This document shows positions 8,103 to 16,382 of a DNA stretch of 52,708 nt, piece after piece. The translations under genes and the position numbers were made by a program. This DNA is from an uncultured bacterium (GTDB lineage Bacteria > Patescibacteriota > Minisyncoccia > Phycocordibacterales > UBA9973), in assembly GCA_903838985.1 (NCBI GenBank), contig CAIMAO010000036.1, positions 1-52,708 of the forward strand, written 5' to 3'. The stretch's first letter is position 1. Every line of letters begins with the position of its first letter. Below the pieces are notes generated by a model. That model saw only the letters and a program-made list of their open reading frames with translations. It made no database searches and was not told the DNA's origin.

Positions 8103-10308
8103 ACATTTTATTTATTTTATGAGGATTGTGATTTGGGCAAGCTTTATTACTACATCTTTCACCAATAGTTTTTGTTCCCTCCATCATTAAAGAGCCACAT
8201 TTATCACAAATTCTTCCAGTTGGTTTTGCTTTTATAGCAAACTTACAATCTGGATAATTTGAACAAGAATAAAAAATTCCAAATCTTCCACGTCTCTCAG
8301 AAATGTCGCCCTTTTTACAAAGGGGACAAATTACCCCTGTTCTTTTTTTGGCTTCTTCAGCTTCATCTTTTTTTATGAATTTACATTTTGGATAACGTGA
8401 GCAAGATATAAAAGTACCTGTGCCATCACGTCTTTCACGTATTATTAATTTACCTCCACCAGATTTTCCTTTTTTTTCTCCACAGTCTGGGCACATTTCT
8501 CCTGTTTCTTTTGGCCCTTCTAGCTCTGTGCCATCCAACATAAGTGCTCCATCGCAATCTGGATATTTTGAACAAGAATAAAATTTACCACCACGAGAAA
8601 GTTTAATAATCATTTTACTTCCACATTTTGGACATTTAATATTTTCTGGTGCATCACCTAAGTTTGTGGCTTTTTCTAATTTTTCTTTTATTTTTATTTC
8701 TTTCAAAAACGGACCATAGAAATCTTTTAGGGTTTTTTCATATTCACGTTCACCTCTAGATATTTCATCTAATTCATCTTCCATTTCAGCAGTGAATGTA
8801 TCAGAAATATAATTTGCGAAATGAGTTTCTAAGAAATCAGATACTACTTCACCGACATCAGAAGGGAATAATGTTTTACCTTCTTTTTTTACGTATGTTC
8901 TGTCTTCAAGTGTTTTCATTATAGAAGCATAAGTAGAAGGTCTACCTATGTCTCTCGCTTCAAGTTCTTTAATTAAACCTGCTTCGCTATATCTATTTGG
9001 TGGTTCTGTAAATTTCTCTTCATTTACAAGATTAAGTAGGTTTAATTTTTCTCCAATTTTTACTTCAGGTAATTCTAAATCATCTCCAGCACTATCAGAA
9101 TCAACTTCAAGCCATCCTCTAAAAAGAATTCTTGAACCAGTTGCAGAAAAATCTGGAATTTCAGCACTTTTAATATTTGCAGTAATTTTTGTTTTTAATA
9201 ATTTAGCATCAGTCATTTGAGAAGATACTGCACGTTCCCAAATTAATCTGTATAGTCTTTTTTGCTCTTCTGTCCCAGCATTCATATTTTCAACATGAGT
9301 AGGACGAATAGCTTCGTGAGCTTCTTGTGCATTTTTTGATCTACTTTTATATATTCTTGCTTCTGCATACTTAGCTCCATATTTTTTTTCAATTAAGGAA
9401 ATTATTTGTTGTTGAGCAACAGTTGCTAAATTTGTGCTATCTGTTCTCATATATGTAATATGACCAGCTTCGTAAAGTTTCTGCGCCAATTGCATTGTTC
9501 TTGAAGGAGAATATCCAAGTCTTGAGCTGGCTGTTTGTTGCAATGTAGATGTCGTAAAAGGAGCACGAGGGACTCTTTTTTGTTCTGATTCTTTGATGTC
9601 TTTTACAAACCAATCTTCTTTTTTGCCCAAGGTCATTATTTTTTCAACTAGTTCTTGTTCTCTTGGTTCTTTTGAACAATATAAAGTTATTTTCCCTTTT
9701 TTAATTGTTTCAAAAAGTCCATATATGTTCCAATATTTTTCAGGAATGAATGCACGTATTTCTCTTTCACGTTCCATTATTATGCGAAGTGCAGGGGATT
9801 GAACTCTTCCTGCTGAAAGTCCATAACGTACTTTTTTCCAAATTAATCCAGAAAGGTCATAACCGACGAGTCTATCTAATACTCTTCGTGCTTCTTGAGC
9901 TTTTCTTAATGCTGTGTCTACTTCTCTAGGATTTTTTAATGCTTCGATAATTGCTTCTTTTGTTATTTCATAAAAAGCAACACGTTTGATCGGTGATTTT
10001 ATTTTTGGGTCTTTTTTCAAAAGTTCTTCTATGTGCCAAGCGATGGCTTCTCCTTCACGGTCAGGGTCTGTTGCTAGTAATATTTCTGTTGCTTTTTCTC
10101 CTAATGATTGTAGCTCGTGAACAACTTTTTCTTTTCCTTTAGAAATTTCGTAATGTGGAATGAAACCACCCTCTATGTCTATTGCTTGTTTGTTTGATTT
10201 AGGTAAATCACGAATATGTCCGACAGATGCACGGACGGTATATTCACCTTCGAGATACTTTTCAATAGTTTTTGCTTTTGATGGAGACTCAACAATTAAT
10301 AATTTCAT
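8098..10308 (-). CDS. topA: DNA topoisomerase I (type IA)
   Basis: About 736 aa from the ATG at 10308; the track's longer start at 10317 is a TTG three codons earlier. It relaxes negative supercoils. The Toprim domain begins MKLLIVESPSKAKTIEKYL with DPDREGEAIAWH downstream. The active-site tyrosine is in YMRTDSTNL, and RPSTYASIMKTLEDR follows. The C-terminus has four zinc-binding modules (CPKCG, CPDCG, CPLCK and CDKCG starts), the first three with the topoisomerase CS-x-YPxC ending. No SD is visible. It lies upstream of rel on the same strand with a 7-nt gap. Confidence 0.97.
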   Translation of the reverse strand: MKLLIVESPSKAKTIEKYLEGEYTVRASVGHIRDLPKSNKQAIDIEGGFIPHYEISKGKEKVVHELQSLGEKATEILLATDPDREGEAIAWHIEELLKKDPKIKSPIKRVAFYEITKEAIIEALKNPREVDTALRKAQEARRVLDRLVGYDLSGLIWKKVRYGLSAGRVQSPALRIIMEREREIRAFIPEKYWNIYGLFETIKKGKITLYCSKEPREQELVEKIMTLGKKEDWFVKDIKESEQKRVPRAPFTTSTLQQTASSRLGYSPSRTMQLAQKLYEAGHITYMRTDSTNLATVAQQQIISLIEKKYGAKYAEARIYKSRSKNAQEAHEAIRPTHVENMNAGTEEQKRLYRLIWERAVSSQMTDAKLLKTKITANIKSAEIPDFSATGSRILFRGWLEVDSDSAGDDLELPEVKIGEKLNLLNLVNEEKFTEPPNRYSEAGLIKELEARDIGRPSTYASIMKTLEDRTYVKKEGKTLFPSDVGEVVSDFLETHFANYISDTFTAEMEDELDEISRGEREYEKTLKDFYGPFLKEIKIKEKLEKATNLGDAPENIKCPKCGSKMIIKLSRGGKFYSCSKYPDCDGALMLDGTELEGPKETGEMCPDCGEKKGKSGGGKLIIRERRDGTGTFISCSRYPKCKFIKKDEAEEAKKRTGVICPLCKKGDISERRGRFGIFYSCSNYPDCKFAIKAKPTGRICDKCGSLMMEGTKTIGERCSNKACPNHNPHKINKML

Positions 10309-10369
10309 ATTTATCAAGTATTACACGAAATATATTTTTTTTGCAAATTTAGTTTAATAAAAAAATAAT

Positions 10370-11230
10370 TTAAGCCATCCTGATCTCGCCTAGTTCTTCT
10401 TTTATCAATTCTTTTATTTCCATTATAGAAAGTATCGCATTTGCATTAGGTGTAGGCATTTTCATTGCACGAATCAAATCATCCCGAGGCATTGGTTCAC
10501 GAAGCAAATCTTTTACTTTTTTCTCTTCAGGTGTCAGATCTGCAAAAAGTTGTGCTTGTTTTTCTTTATCTTTTTTTATTTCAAATCCTAACGCTTCCAA
10601 AACATCTTCTGCCGAAGTCACTGGTGTAGCCCCTTGTCGTATTAATTTATTTGTACCTTTTGCTGAAGGAGAAAAAATAGAACCAGGCACAGCGAGCACA
10701 TCTCTATTATATTCTGTTGCTAATCTTGCTGTGATGAGTGTGCCAGATTTTTCTTCGGCTTCTATTATAAGTACAGATTTAGAAATACCAGCCATAAGAC
10801 GGTTGCGCATAGGAAAGCTCCATTGTGTGGCTTTGAAATCTGGTTCAAATTCTGAAATCAAACATCCACCATTTTCTACTACTTCTCTCATCAAGCGAAC
10901 ATTTGTTTTCGGATAAATTGCTTCATCAGAAAGTCCTGATCCAGGGAAAACTAAAGTTGTTAGTCCAACTTGCATTGCCTTTTTGTGAGCTATCGTGTCT
11001 ATGCCTATTGCGAAACCAGAAACTATGGCTATAGGGTATCCTTTCAACCCTGCTATTATTTTTTCACAAGCCTCTTTTCCATAAGAAGTAAATTTGCGTG
11101 AACCGACGACAGAAAGATAAATTAAATTTTCTTTTGGTAATTCACCTATGATGTAAAGTTGCTCTGGTATTTGTGGAATTTCTAAAAGTGCTTTTGGAAA
11201 TTCTTTTTTTGATAATTTTCTAATTTTCAT
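10370..11230 (-). CDS. dprA: DNA-processing protein DprA
   Basis: 286 aa. DprA loads RecA onto incoming single-stranded DNA during natural transformation. The Rossmann-like core is complete: VVGSRKFTSYG, VSGFAIGIDTIAHKKA, FPGSGLSDEAIYP, FPMRNRLMAG and SGTLITARLATEYNR. A C-terminal winged-helix (DprA_WH-like) segment starts near residue 225 (LTPEEKKVKDLL). The N-terminal SAM-like domain of longer homologues is nearly absent. It suggests the cell can take up DNA. It is divergent from serS across a structured 164-bp gap. Confidence 0.95.
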   Translation of the reverse strand: MKIRKLSKKEFPKALLEIPQIPEQLYIIGELPKENLIYLSVVGSRKFTSYGKEACEKIIAGLKGYPIAIVSGFAIGIDTIAHKKAMQVGLTTLVFPGSGLSDEAIYPKTNVRLMREVVENGGCLISEFEPDFKATQWSFPMRNRLMAGISKSVLIIEAEEKSGTLITARLATEYNRDVLAVPGSIFSPSAKGTNKLIRQGATPVTSAEDVLEALGFEIKKDKEKQAQLFADLTPEEKKVKDLLREPMPRDDLIRAMKMPTPNANAILSIMEIKELIKEELGEIRMA

Positions 11231-11254
11231 AAAAATATTTTCAAAATTGTTGAA

Positions 11255-11349
11255 GGCATAACTTTTTTAGGGGGTTTTGAGTGTGACGACACGAAAACTT
11301 CAGAATTTTTTAAGCTTCAAAAAATTCGTACCCTAGAAAAAGATATGCC
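11255..11349. repeat. Palindromic element A (terminal inverted repeats, two internal hairpins)
   Basis: GGCATAACTTTTTTAGGG (11255-11272) pairs imperfectly with CCCTAGAAAAAGATATGCC (11331-11349). Inside are GTTTTgaGTGT-gacg-ACACgAAAAC (11274-11298) and GAATTTTTT/AAAAAATTC (11303-11327), so either strand can fold as a three-way junction. The same terminal sequence and architecture recur at 14736-14857. Confidence 0.6.
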
Positions 11350-11360
11350 AAATAAAAATT

Positions 11361-11388
11361 TTGAAAGAAACATATTATAGTATATAAT
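11361..11388 (+). promoter_or_regulatory. Leaderless promoter of serS
   Basis: TTGAAA (11361-11366), 16 nt, TATAAT (11383-11388). The ATG at 11395 begins 6 nt after the hexamer. Confidence 0.65.
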
Positions 11389-11394
11389 ATAGTT

Positions 11395-12702
11395 ATGTTA
11401 GACATCAAATTTATTCGTGAAAATAAAGAAATAGTGCAAGAAGGCGCAAAGAAAAAACGCGTAGATATTGATATTGGACAACTTATTGCCTTGGATGATG
11501 AACGTTTGAAGTTTTTAAAAGAAGTAGAAGAATTAAGAACTGAAGTTAATAAAGTTTCAAATGATATTGCTCGTGATCAAGATCCTGCTCTCAAAATACA
11601 GTTGATTGAAGAAATGCGTGCAGTTAAGGAAGATATAAAAACAAAAGAAGAAAAATTACAACAAATTATGGAAGAATGGCAGAAGATGATGTTGAAAATA
11701 CCAAACATACCTTCTGTCGATACACCTTTGGGGTCTGATGAAAGTGGCAACCAAGTTATTAAAAGTTGGGGAGAAAAACCACAATTTTCTTTTACACCAA
11801 AAGAACATTTTGAAATAGGTAAAGCTTTAGGAATTATTGACACAGAAACAGCTGCAAGTGTGTCTGGTTCTAGGTTTTCATATTTGAAAGGAGATTTAGT
11901 GCTTTTGCATTTTGCTGTCCTTCAAATGTGTTGGGATATTTTAACTAATGAAGAAATTCTTAAAAAAATAGCCGAAGAAGAAAATATTTCTATAAATGTT
12001 TTTAAGTTTATTCCAGTTTTACCTCCAGTTTTTGTTCGACCAATCGTGCAAGTAAAAATGGCAAGGTATATGACACCAGAAGAACATTATATGTTTCCAA
12101 ACGATGATTTAATGCTTATAGGTAGTGCTGAACACACTCTTGGTTCTATGCATATGAATAAAATTTTTGAAGAAAAAGATTTGCCTATTCGATATGCTGG
12201 ATACTCAACTGCTTTCAGAAGAGAAGCAGGAGCTGCGGGTAAAGATAGTAATGGTATATTACGTCAACATCAATTTGATAAATTAGAAATGGAAGTTTTT
12301 TCTTTACCTGAAAATGCTATTCAAGAGCAAAATTTCCTAGTGGCTATTCAAGAATATATTTTTCAAAAATTAGAAATACCTTATCAATTAGTAGCTGTCT
12401 GTACTGGAGATATGGGTTTTCCTGATACTAGACAAATAGATCTTGAAACTTGGATGCCTGGACAAAATAAATATAGAGAGACCAACAGTGCGGATTATAC
12501 TGGAGGTTTTCAAGCACGTAGATTAAACACAAGAGTAAGAAGAAGCGATGGTAAAATAGAACATGTACACATGAATGATGCTACAGTTATTTCTCAAAGG
12601 CCGTTAATTGCTATTTTAGAAAATTACCAACAAGCTGATGGTTCAGTAAAAGTTCCAGAAGTATTGAAAAAATATATGGGTGGTAGAGAGTTTATAAAGT
12701 AA
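11395..12702 (+). CDS. serS: Seryl-tRNA synthetase
   Basis: 435 aa, near the usual class II SerRS length. It charges tRNA-Ser with serine. The N-terminal 110 residues form the long antiparallel coiled-coil arm that holds the tRNA variable arm. Motif 2 is FRREAGAAGKDSNGILRQHQF and motif 3 lies at RPLIAILENYQ. The class II catalytic core between them includes LIGSAEHTLG. It is transcribed from a leaderless promoter with the ftsQ-like gene 27 nt downstream. Confidence 0.96.
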   Translation: MLDIKFIRENKEIVQEGAKKKRVDIDIGQLIALDDERLKFLKEVEELRTEVNKVSNDIARDQDPALKIQLIEEMRAVKEDIKTKEEKLQQIMEEWQKMMLKIPNIPSVDTPLGSDESGNQVIKSWGEKPQFSFTPKEHFEIGKALGIIDTETAASVSGSRFSYLKGDLVLLHFAVLQMCWDILTNEEILKKIAEEENISINVFKFIPVLPPVFVRPIVQVKMARYMTPEEHYMFPNDDLMLIGSAEHTLGSMHMNKIFEEKDLPIRYAGYSTAFRREAGAAGKDSNGILRQHQFDKLEMEVFSLPENAIQEQNFLVAIQEYIFQKLEIPYQLVAVCTGDMGFPDTRQIDLETWMPGQNKYRETNSADYTGGFQARRLNTRVRRSDGKIEHVHMNDATVISQRPLIAILENYQQADGSVKVPEVLKKYMGGREFIK

Positions 12703-12729
12703 AAATTTTTAAGGTTTAAAGTAATTAGA

Positions 12730-13599
12730 ATGAGAAACAAAATCGTTTTAAATTCTCCACGTTTACAAAAAATTAAAAAAGGAAGAAATAAAGTTTTAAG
12801 AAAAAAAATAGCCTTTTTTGTTTTATTTTTATTTATAATTTTTATTGCTTTTGTTTTTATCTCTAGGTGGCAAAAGTTAAATATTAATAATATACAGATA
12901 ACAGGAAATAAGGTCATAGAAAGTAAAACACTAGAAGAAATCGTCAAAAAAGATATCTCAGGATATTATCTTTGGGTTATACCGAAAACAAATTTTATAT
13001 TTTATCCTAAAAATCAAATTAAAAAAGAATTATCAGTGAAATTTAAAAGAATAAAAGATATTTCAATTAGCACAGAAAACTTAAATACATTGAAAGTTGA
13101 TCTCACAGAAAGAACAGCATTATATACATATTGTGGTGCCAATCTTGATGCAGAATTATTTTCTCAAGAGAAATGTTATTTCTTAGACAAAGAAGGATAT
13201 ATTTTTGACGAAGCTCCATTTTTTTCTGGAGAAATTTATACAAAGTTTTATGGCACAACAGATATAAATAGTGAGAACAATCCTTCGGATTCATATTTTT
13301 TTAAGACTGATTTTCAGAAATTAATATCATTAAAAGAAACATTGGGGAAAATGGGAATTAAATCAGTCATATTTTATTTACAAGATGATGGAAATGTTAA
13401 TGTATATCTTACTTCAAAGTCACAGCAATTAGGCCCAAAGATAATATTAAAGTTAGATTCTGATTTTGATAAAGCTATTGAAAATTTACAATCAATTTTA
13501 GCTACAGAACCTTTACAAACAGATTTTAAAACCAAGTACAATTCTCTTTTGTACATTGACCTTCGCTTCGGTAATAAGGTATATTACAAATTCAAGTAG
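12730..13599 (+). CDS. FtsQ/DivIB-like cell-division protein
   Basis: 289 aa. A basic cytoplasmic tail of about 25 residues is followed by one membrane helix (about 27-46) and an extracytoplasmic region. LNINNIQITGNKVIESKTLEEIV starts a POTRA-like domain as in FtsQ/DivIB, which recruits division proteins at the septum. The family is poorly conserved, so the call rests on topology plus the POTRA motif and LKVDLTERTAL. No ftsA or ftsZ neighbours are present. It follows serS closely and is probably co-transcribed. Confidence 0.75.
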   Translation: MRNKIVLNSPRLQKIKKGRNKVLRKKIAFFVLFLFIIFIAFVFISRWQKLNINNIQITGNKVIESKTLEEIVKKDISGYYLWVIPKTNFIFYPKNQIKKELSVKFKRIKDISISTENLNTLKVDLTERTALYTYCGANLDAELFSQEKCYFLDKEGYIFDEAPFFSGEIYTKFYGTTDINSENNPSDSYFFKTDFQKLISLKETLGKMGIKSVIFYLQDDGNVNVYLTSKSQQLGPKIILKLDSDFDKAIENLQSILATEPLQTDFKTKYNSLLYIDLRFGNKVYYKFK

Positions 13600-13605
13600 A
13601 ATTGG

Positions 13606-13697
13606 AAAATATAAAAATCAAAAATTTTTGAGCCTTCGCCCTCGGAGTCATAAGGACAGGGAACCCACGACTCTTAAAATTTTTATTTTTATATTTT
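13606..13697. repeat. Long AT-rich inverted repeat with GC-rich centre (element B)
   Basis: Arms of about 27 nt, AAAATATAAAAATC... (13606-13632) and ...TTTTTATATTTT (13671-13697), enclose a GC-richer core with GGAGTC/GACTC and CAGGG/CCC pairings. It fills the gap between the ftsQ-like gene and dus. It may terminate the first and carries the AT-rich promoter zone of the second. Confidence 0.5.
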
Positions 13698-13704
13698 AAA
13701 AAGT

Positions 13705-14715
13705 ATGTCAAATTTTTGGAAACAATTAGATAAACCTTTTTATTGTCTTGCCCCAATGTCAGATGTCACTGATATCGCTTTTCGTCGTATGTTGGCAAAA
13801 TATGGTAAAAATAGAGAAAATAAAAATAGCGTTGTTTTTTGGACTGAATTTGTGGCGGCAGATGGTTTATGTAACAAATTAGCTAAAAAGAAGCTATCTC
13901 ATATATTAAAATATTCTGAATCTGAGAGGCCTATAGTTGCTCAAGTTTTTGGTGCCAATGAAGATAATATGGAACAAGCTTGTAGATACATTGCTAGTCT
14001 TGGTTTTGATGGAATAGATATAAATATGGGTTGTCCTGATAAGTCAGTAGTAGCTCAAGGAGCTGGGGCAGGTTTGATTAAGACTCCACAACTTGCAAGA
14101 AAAATTATACAGGCAGCTCATAGAGGTATTGAATCTTCTGGAGCTAACATTCCATTATCAATTAAAACAAGAATTGGTTTTAACAAAGAAGAGATAGATG
14201 AGTGGATAGGAGAATTATTAAAAGAGGATTTTTCTGCTTTAACAATTCATTTGCGAACAAAAAAAGAATTATCGCTTGTTCCTGCTAATTGGGACTATAT
14301 AAAAAAGATAAAAGAAATTATTAAAAAAAGTGGTAAAGATGTTTTACTTATTGGTAATGGTGATGTTAAAGATTTAAATGATGCAGAGAGTAAAGCTAAA
14401 GAATATGGTTGTGATGGAGTAATGATAGGTCGGGGAGTTTTTGGTAATCCATGGTTTTTTGATAAAAATCATCATTTCTTAGAATCTTCAGAAAGGTCTA
14501 ATATTGAGGAACGGCTTTTAGTTTTAATAGAGCATACACAGATTTTTGAAAAAGAACTTTTGAAACCAAAATATAAAAATTTTGCTGTGATGAAAAAACA
14601 TTTTAAAGCTTATGTAAATGATTTTCCTGGAGCAAAAGAGTTAAGAATGAAATTAATGGAGACAAATAATTCTAAAGAAGTGGAAAATATAATAAAGAAA
14701 TTTTTAAAATCTTAA
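13705..14715 (+). CDS. dus: tRNA-dihydrouridine synthase
   Basis: 336 aa. It is an FMN enzyme that reduces uridines in the tRNA D-loop with NADPH. Family motifs are in order: LAPMSDVTDIAFR at the N-terminus, IVAQVFGANEDNM, GIDINMGCPDKSV containing the catalytic cysteine, IKTRIGFN, and IGNGDV with GVMIGRGVFGNPW for phosphate and FMN binding. Which uridine positions it modifies (DusA, B or C type) cannot be told from the sequence. It sits between two palindromic elements. Confidence 0.95.
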   Translation: MSNFWKQLDKPFYCLAPMSDVTDIAFRRMLAKYGKNRENKNSVVFWTEFVAADGLCNKLAKKKLSHILKYSESERPIVAQVFGANEDNMEQACRYIASLGFDGIDINMGCPDKSVVAQGAGAGLIKTPQLARKIIQAAHRGIESSGANIPLSIKTRIGFNKEEIDEWIGELLKEDFSALTIHLRTKKELSLVPANWDYIKKIKEIIKKSGKDVLLIGNGDVKDLNDAESKAKEYGCDGVMIGRGVFGNPWFFDKNHHFLESSERSNIEERLLVLIEHTQIFEKELLKPKYKNFAVMKKHFKAYVNDFPGAKELRMKLMETNNSKEVENIIKKFLKS

Positions 14716-14735
14716 AAATTCAAGAATAATGTTTT

Positions 14736-14857
14736 AAAAAACTTTTTCTTGGCATACTTTTTATAAAACACGCATAATTTTCTACTGAAAATTTGCTATG
14801 CTCGCGCCGTCGCGCTGTGCAATGTTTTCTAAAAAGTACGCCCGCGATAAGTTTTTT
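14736..14857. repeat. Palindromic element C, relative of element A
   Basis: GGCATACTTTTTA (14751-14763) pairs with TAAAAAGTACGCC (14830-14842), bordered by AAAAAACTT/AAGTTTTTT. Inside are GCATA/TATGC closing AATTTTC-tact-GAAAATT, and a CGCG-ccgt-CGCG hairpin. Termini and layout match the element at 11255-11349. Confidence 0.6.
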
Positions 14858-14883
14858 TTATTTTCTTTTATTGTAAAAAGATA

Positions 14884-14889
14884 TATAAT
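14884..14889 (+). promoter_or_regulatory. Leaderless promoter of dnaX
   Basis: TATAAT at 14884-14889, then 6 nt to the ATG at 14896. No convincing -35 was found. Confidence 0.55.
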
Positions 14890-14895
14890 AAATAT

Positions 14896-15960
14896 ATGCA
14901 TGATTTGGCTTTGTATCGTAAATATAGACCTAAAAGCTTCAAAGAAGTTATAGGACAAGACCATATAGTAAAAGTATTAGAGAGCTCTGTGGAGACCAAC
15001 AAAGTCTCTCATGCTTATCTTTTTGTTGGTTCTCGTGGTACAGGCAAGACATCTGTTGCTAGAATTTTTGCTAAGGAAATTGGTGTATCTACAAATGATT
15101 TATATGAGATAGATGCAGCTTCAAATAGAGGTATAGAAGATATTAGAGAGCTTCGTGATGGTGCTCGAGTATTACCATTTGATTCAAAATATAAAGTTTA
15201 CATAATAGATGAGGTTCATATGCTTTCGAAAGATGCTTGGGGCGCATTGCTGAAAATATTAGAGGAGCCTCCAAAACATGTTATTTTTATTTTGGCTACG
15301 ACAGAAGTTCATAAAGTTCCAGAGACGATTGTTTCTCGTTGTCAGGTTTTTACTTTTAGAAAGGCTTCTGAAATATCTTCTAAGAATATGATTTTGGAGA
15401 TAGCTAAAAAGGAAGGTTTTGAAATTGATGGTGGTGGGGCTGAACTTATTGCAATATTAGGAGATGGATCTTTCCGTGATGCCTTAGGCACATTGCAAAA
15501 AGTTTTAAATTTTGTAGGTAAAGATAAAAAAACCAACGCCAAGGCGTGGCAAGTAAAAAGAGAAGATATTGAAAAAATAACAGGGGCACCAAAAACAATC
15601 CTCGTGAATGATTTTATTTCTGCAATTGCTGAGAAAAAAATTGAAGATGGTATTTTGACTATTAGAAAAGCAGCTTCAGAAAATTTAGATATGAAACTTT
15701 ATTTCAAGCTCATTATTGAAAAGTTTCGTATGGCTGTGATTTTAAGATATGCTCCAAAATTAGAAAAAGAAATGGCAGGGGATTTAGGAGAAGAGGATTT
15801 AGTGTTTTTAAAAGGTTTAGTAAAGACAGACAAAGAAGGTTTACTTCGTTCTAAGGCATTGTCTATTTTACTTGAGTCATATAATGATATAGATCGTGCA
15901 TTTGTTTCAGAATTGCCATTAGAGCTTGCTTTGATAGAGATTTTGGGGCAAGATAAGTAA
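14896..15960 (+). CDS. dnaX: DNA polymerase III clamp-loader subunit gamma/tau-like, short form
   Basis: 354 aa. It is an AAA+ subunit of the replication clamp loader. LALYRKYRPKSFKEVIGQDHI starts the protein. Walker A is GSRGTGKTSVA, Walker B IIDEVHMLS, sensor 1 ILATTE and the arginine finger region VSRCQVF. DnaX normally has a four-cysteine zinc module of roughly 30 residues between Walker A and the IDAASN strand. Here GKTSVARIFAKEIG runs almost directly into DLYEIDAASNRG, so the module is gone. The tau-type C-terminus is also absent. It is followed 5 nt later by a DUF2007-like gene. Confidence 0.92.
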   Translation: MHDLALYRKYRPKSFKEVIGQDHIVKVLESSVETNKVSHAYLFVGSRGTGKTSVARIFAKEIGVSTNDLYEIDAASNRGIEDIRELRDGARVLPFDSKYKVYIIDEVHMLSKDAWGALLKILEEPPKHVIFILATTEVHKVPETIVSRCQVFTFRKASEISSKNMILEIAKKEGFEIDGGGAELIAILGDGSFRDALGTLQKVLNFVGKDKKTNAKAWQVKREDIEKITGAPKTILVNDFISAIAEKKIEDGILTIRKAASENLDMKLYFKLIIEKFRMAVILRYAPKLEKEMAGDLGEEDLVFLKGLVKTDKEGLLRSKALSILLESYNDIDRAFVSELPLELALIEILGQDK

Positions 15961-15965
15961 TAGTT

Positions 15966-16181
15966 ATGAGTTTTATACAAGTATATGTAGCTAAAGGTGA
16001 AATGGAAGCCTTAATTATAAAGGGTCTTTTTGAAGATGCAGGTATAAAATCAAAAATTAGTTTGATTGAAAATAATCTTCCTTCACGCTTTGGTGGGGTA
16101 AATACCATAAATGGTCCGCATGGAGTTTATGTAGAAGAGGAGAAAGCAGAAGAAGCAAAAAAAATTTTAGAAGAAAGATAA
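15966..16181 (+). CDS. DUF2007-like small protein
   Basis: 71 aa. The pattern VYVAKGEMEALIIKGLFEDAGI, then GVYVEEEKAEEAKKIL at the end, matches the DUF2007 'putative signal-transducing' family: a ferredoxin-like fold that often sits as a short stand-alone gene. No function is known. It starts 5 nt after dnaX and ends just before tRNA-Gln, so all three may share a transcript ending at the terminator at 16341. Confidence 0.75.
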   Translation: MSFIQVYVAKGEMEALIIKGLFEDAGIKSKISLIENNLPSRFGGVNTINGPHGVYVEEEKAEEAKKILEER

Positions 16182-16186
16182 TACAT

Positions 16187-16257
16187 TGGGAGATCGTCTA
16201 ACGGTAGGACAGAGGCCTTTGAAGCCTTTAATCTAGGTTCGATTCCTAGTCTCCCAG
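16187..16257 (+). tRNA. tRNA-Gln (anticodon TTG)
   Basis: Acceptor TGGGAGA/TCTCCCA with the U1-A72 pair typical of glutamine tRNAs, anticodon arm GAGGC-CTTTGAA-GCCTT (anticodon TTG), T-arm TAGGTTCGATTCCTA and discriminator G. CCA is not encoded (GCAG follows). It marks the left edge of the accessory island. Confidence 0.95.
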
Positions 16258-16264
16258 CAGTGCT

Positions 16265-16333
16265 ATGCTAAGTCAGGTGACTGATACGCATAGGACAAAC
16301 TATTCAGTCAAAGCATACCGCTGAGAGTGGTAT
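16265..16333 (+). other. Strongly paired segment directly after tRNA-Gln
   Basis: TATGCT (16265-16270) pairs with AGCATA (16312-16317). Inside, TGACTGA (16278-16284) pairs with TCAGTCA (16304-16310) and ATAG with CTAT. An alternative fold pairs CTATGC with GCATAG (16288-16293). A second hairpin, ATACCGCT-gag-AGTGGTAT, covers 16315-16333. It could be a structured RNA tail of the tRNA transcript or a recombination/attachment site. Confidence 0.4.
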
Positions 16334-16340
16334 TTAGAAC

Positions 16341-16368
16341 AAAAAACTACCCATATCGGTAGTTTTTT
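16341..16368 (+). terminator. Intrinsic terminator of the dnaX/tRNA-Gln transcript
   Basis: AAAAAACTACC (16341-16351) / GGTAGTTTTTT (16358-16368) with a 6-nt loop. The T-run is part of the stem. Confidence 0.85.
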
Positions 16369-16373
16369 GTTAG

Positions 16374-16379
16374 TATAAA
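16374..16379 (+). promoter_or_regulatory. Possible -10 of the Abi_C-like gene
   Basis: TATAAA ends 3 nt before the ATG at 16383, directly behind the terminator. The spacing is shorter than the 6 nt seen elsewhere. Confidence 0.3.
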
Positions 16380-16382
16380 TTT

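Noticed and set aside
11231-11394. T-box riboswitch before serS
   Set aside because: There is no T-box sequence or specifier loop. The structure is a palindromic element with a relative at 14736, and the serS promoter lies downstream of it, so it would not be in the mRNA.
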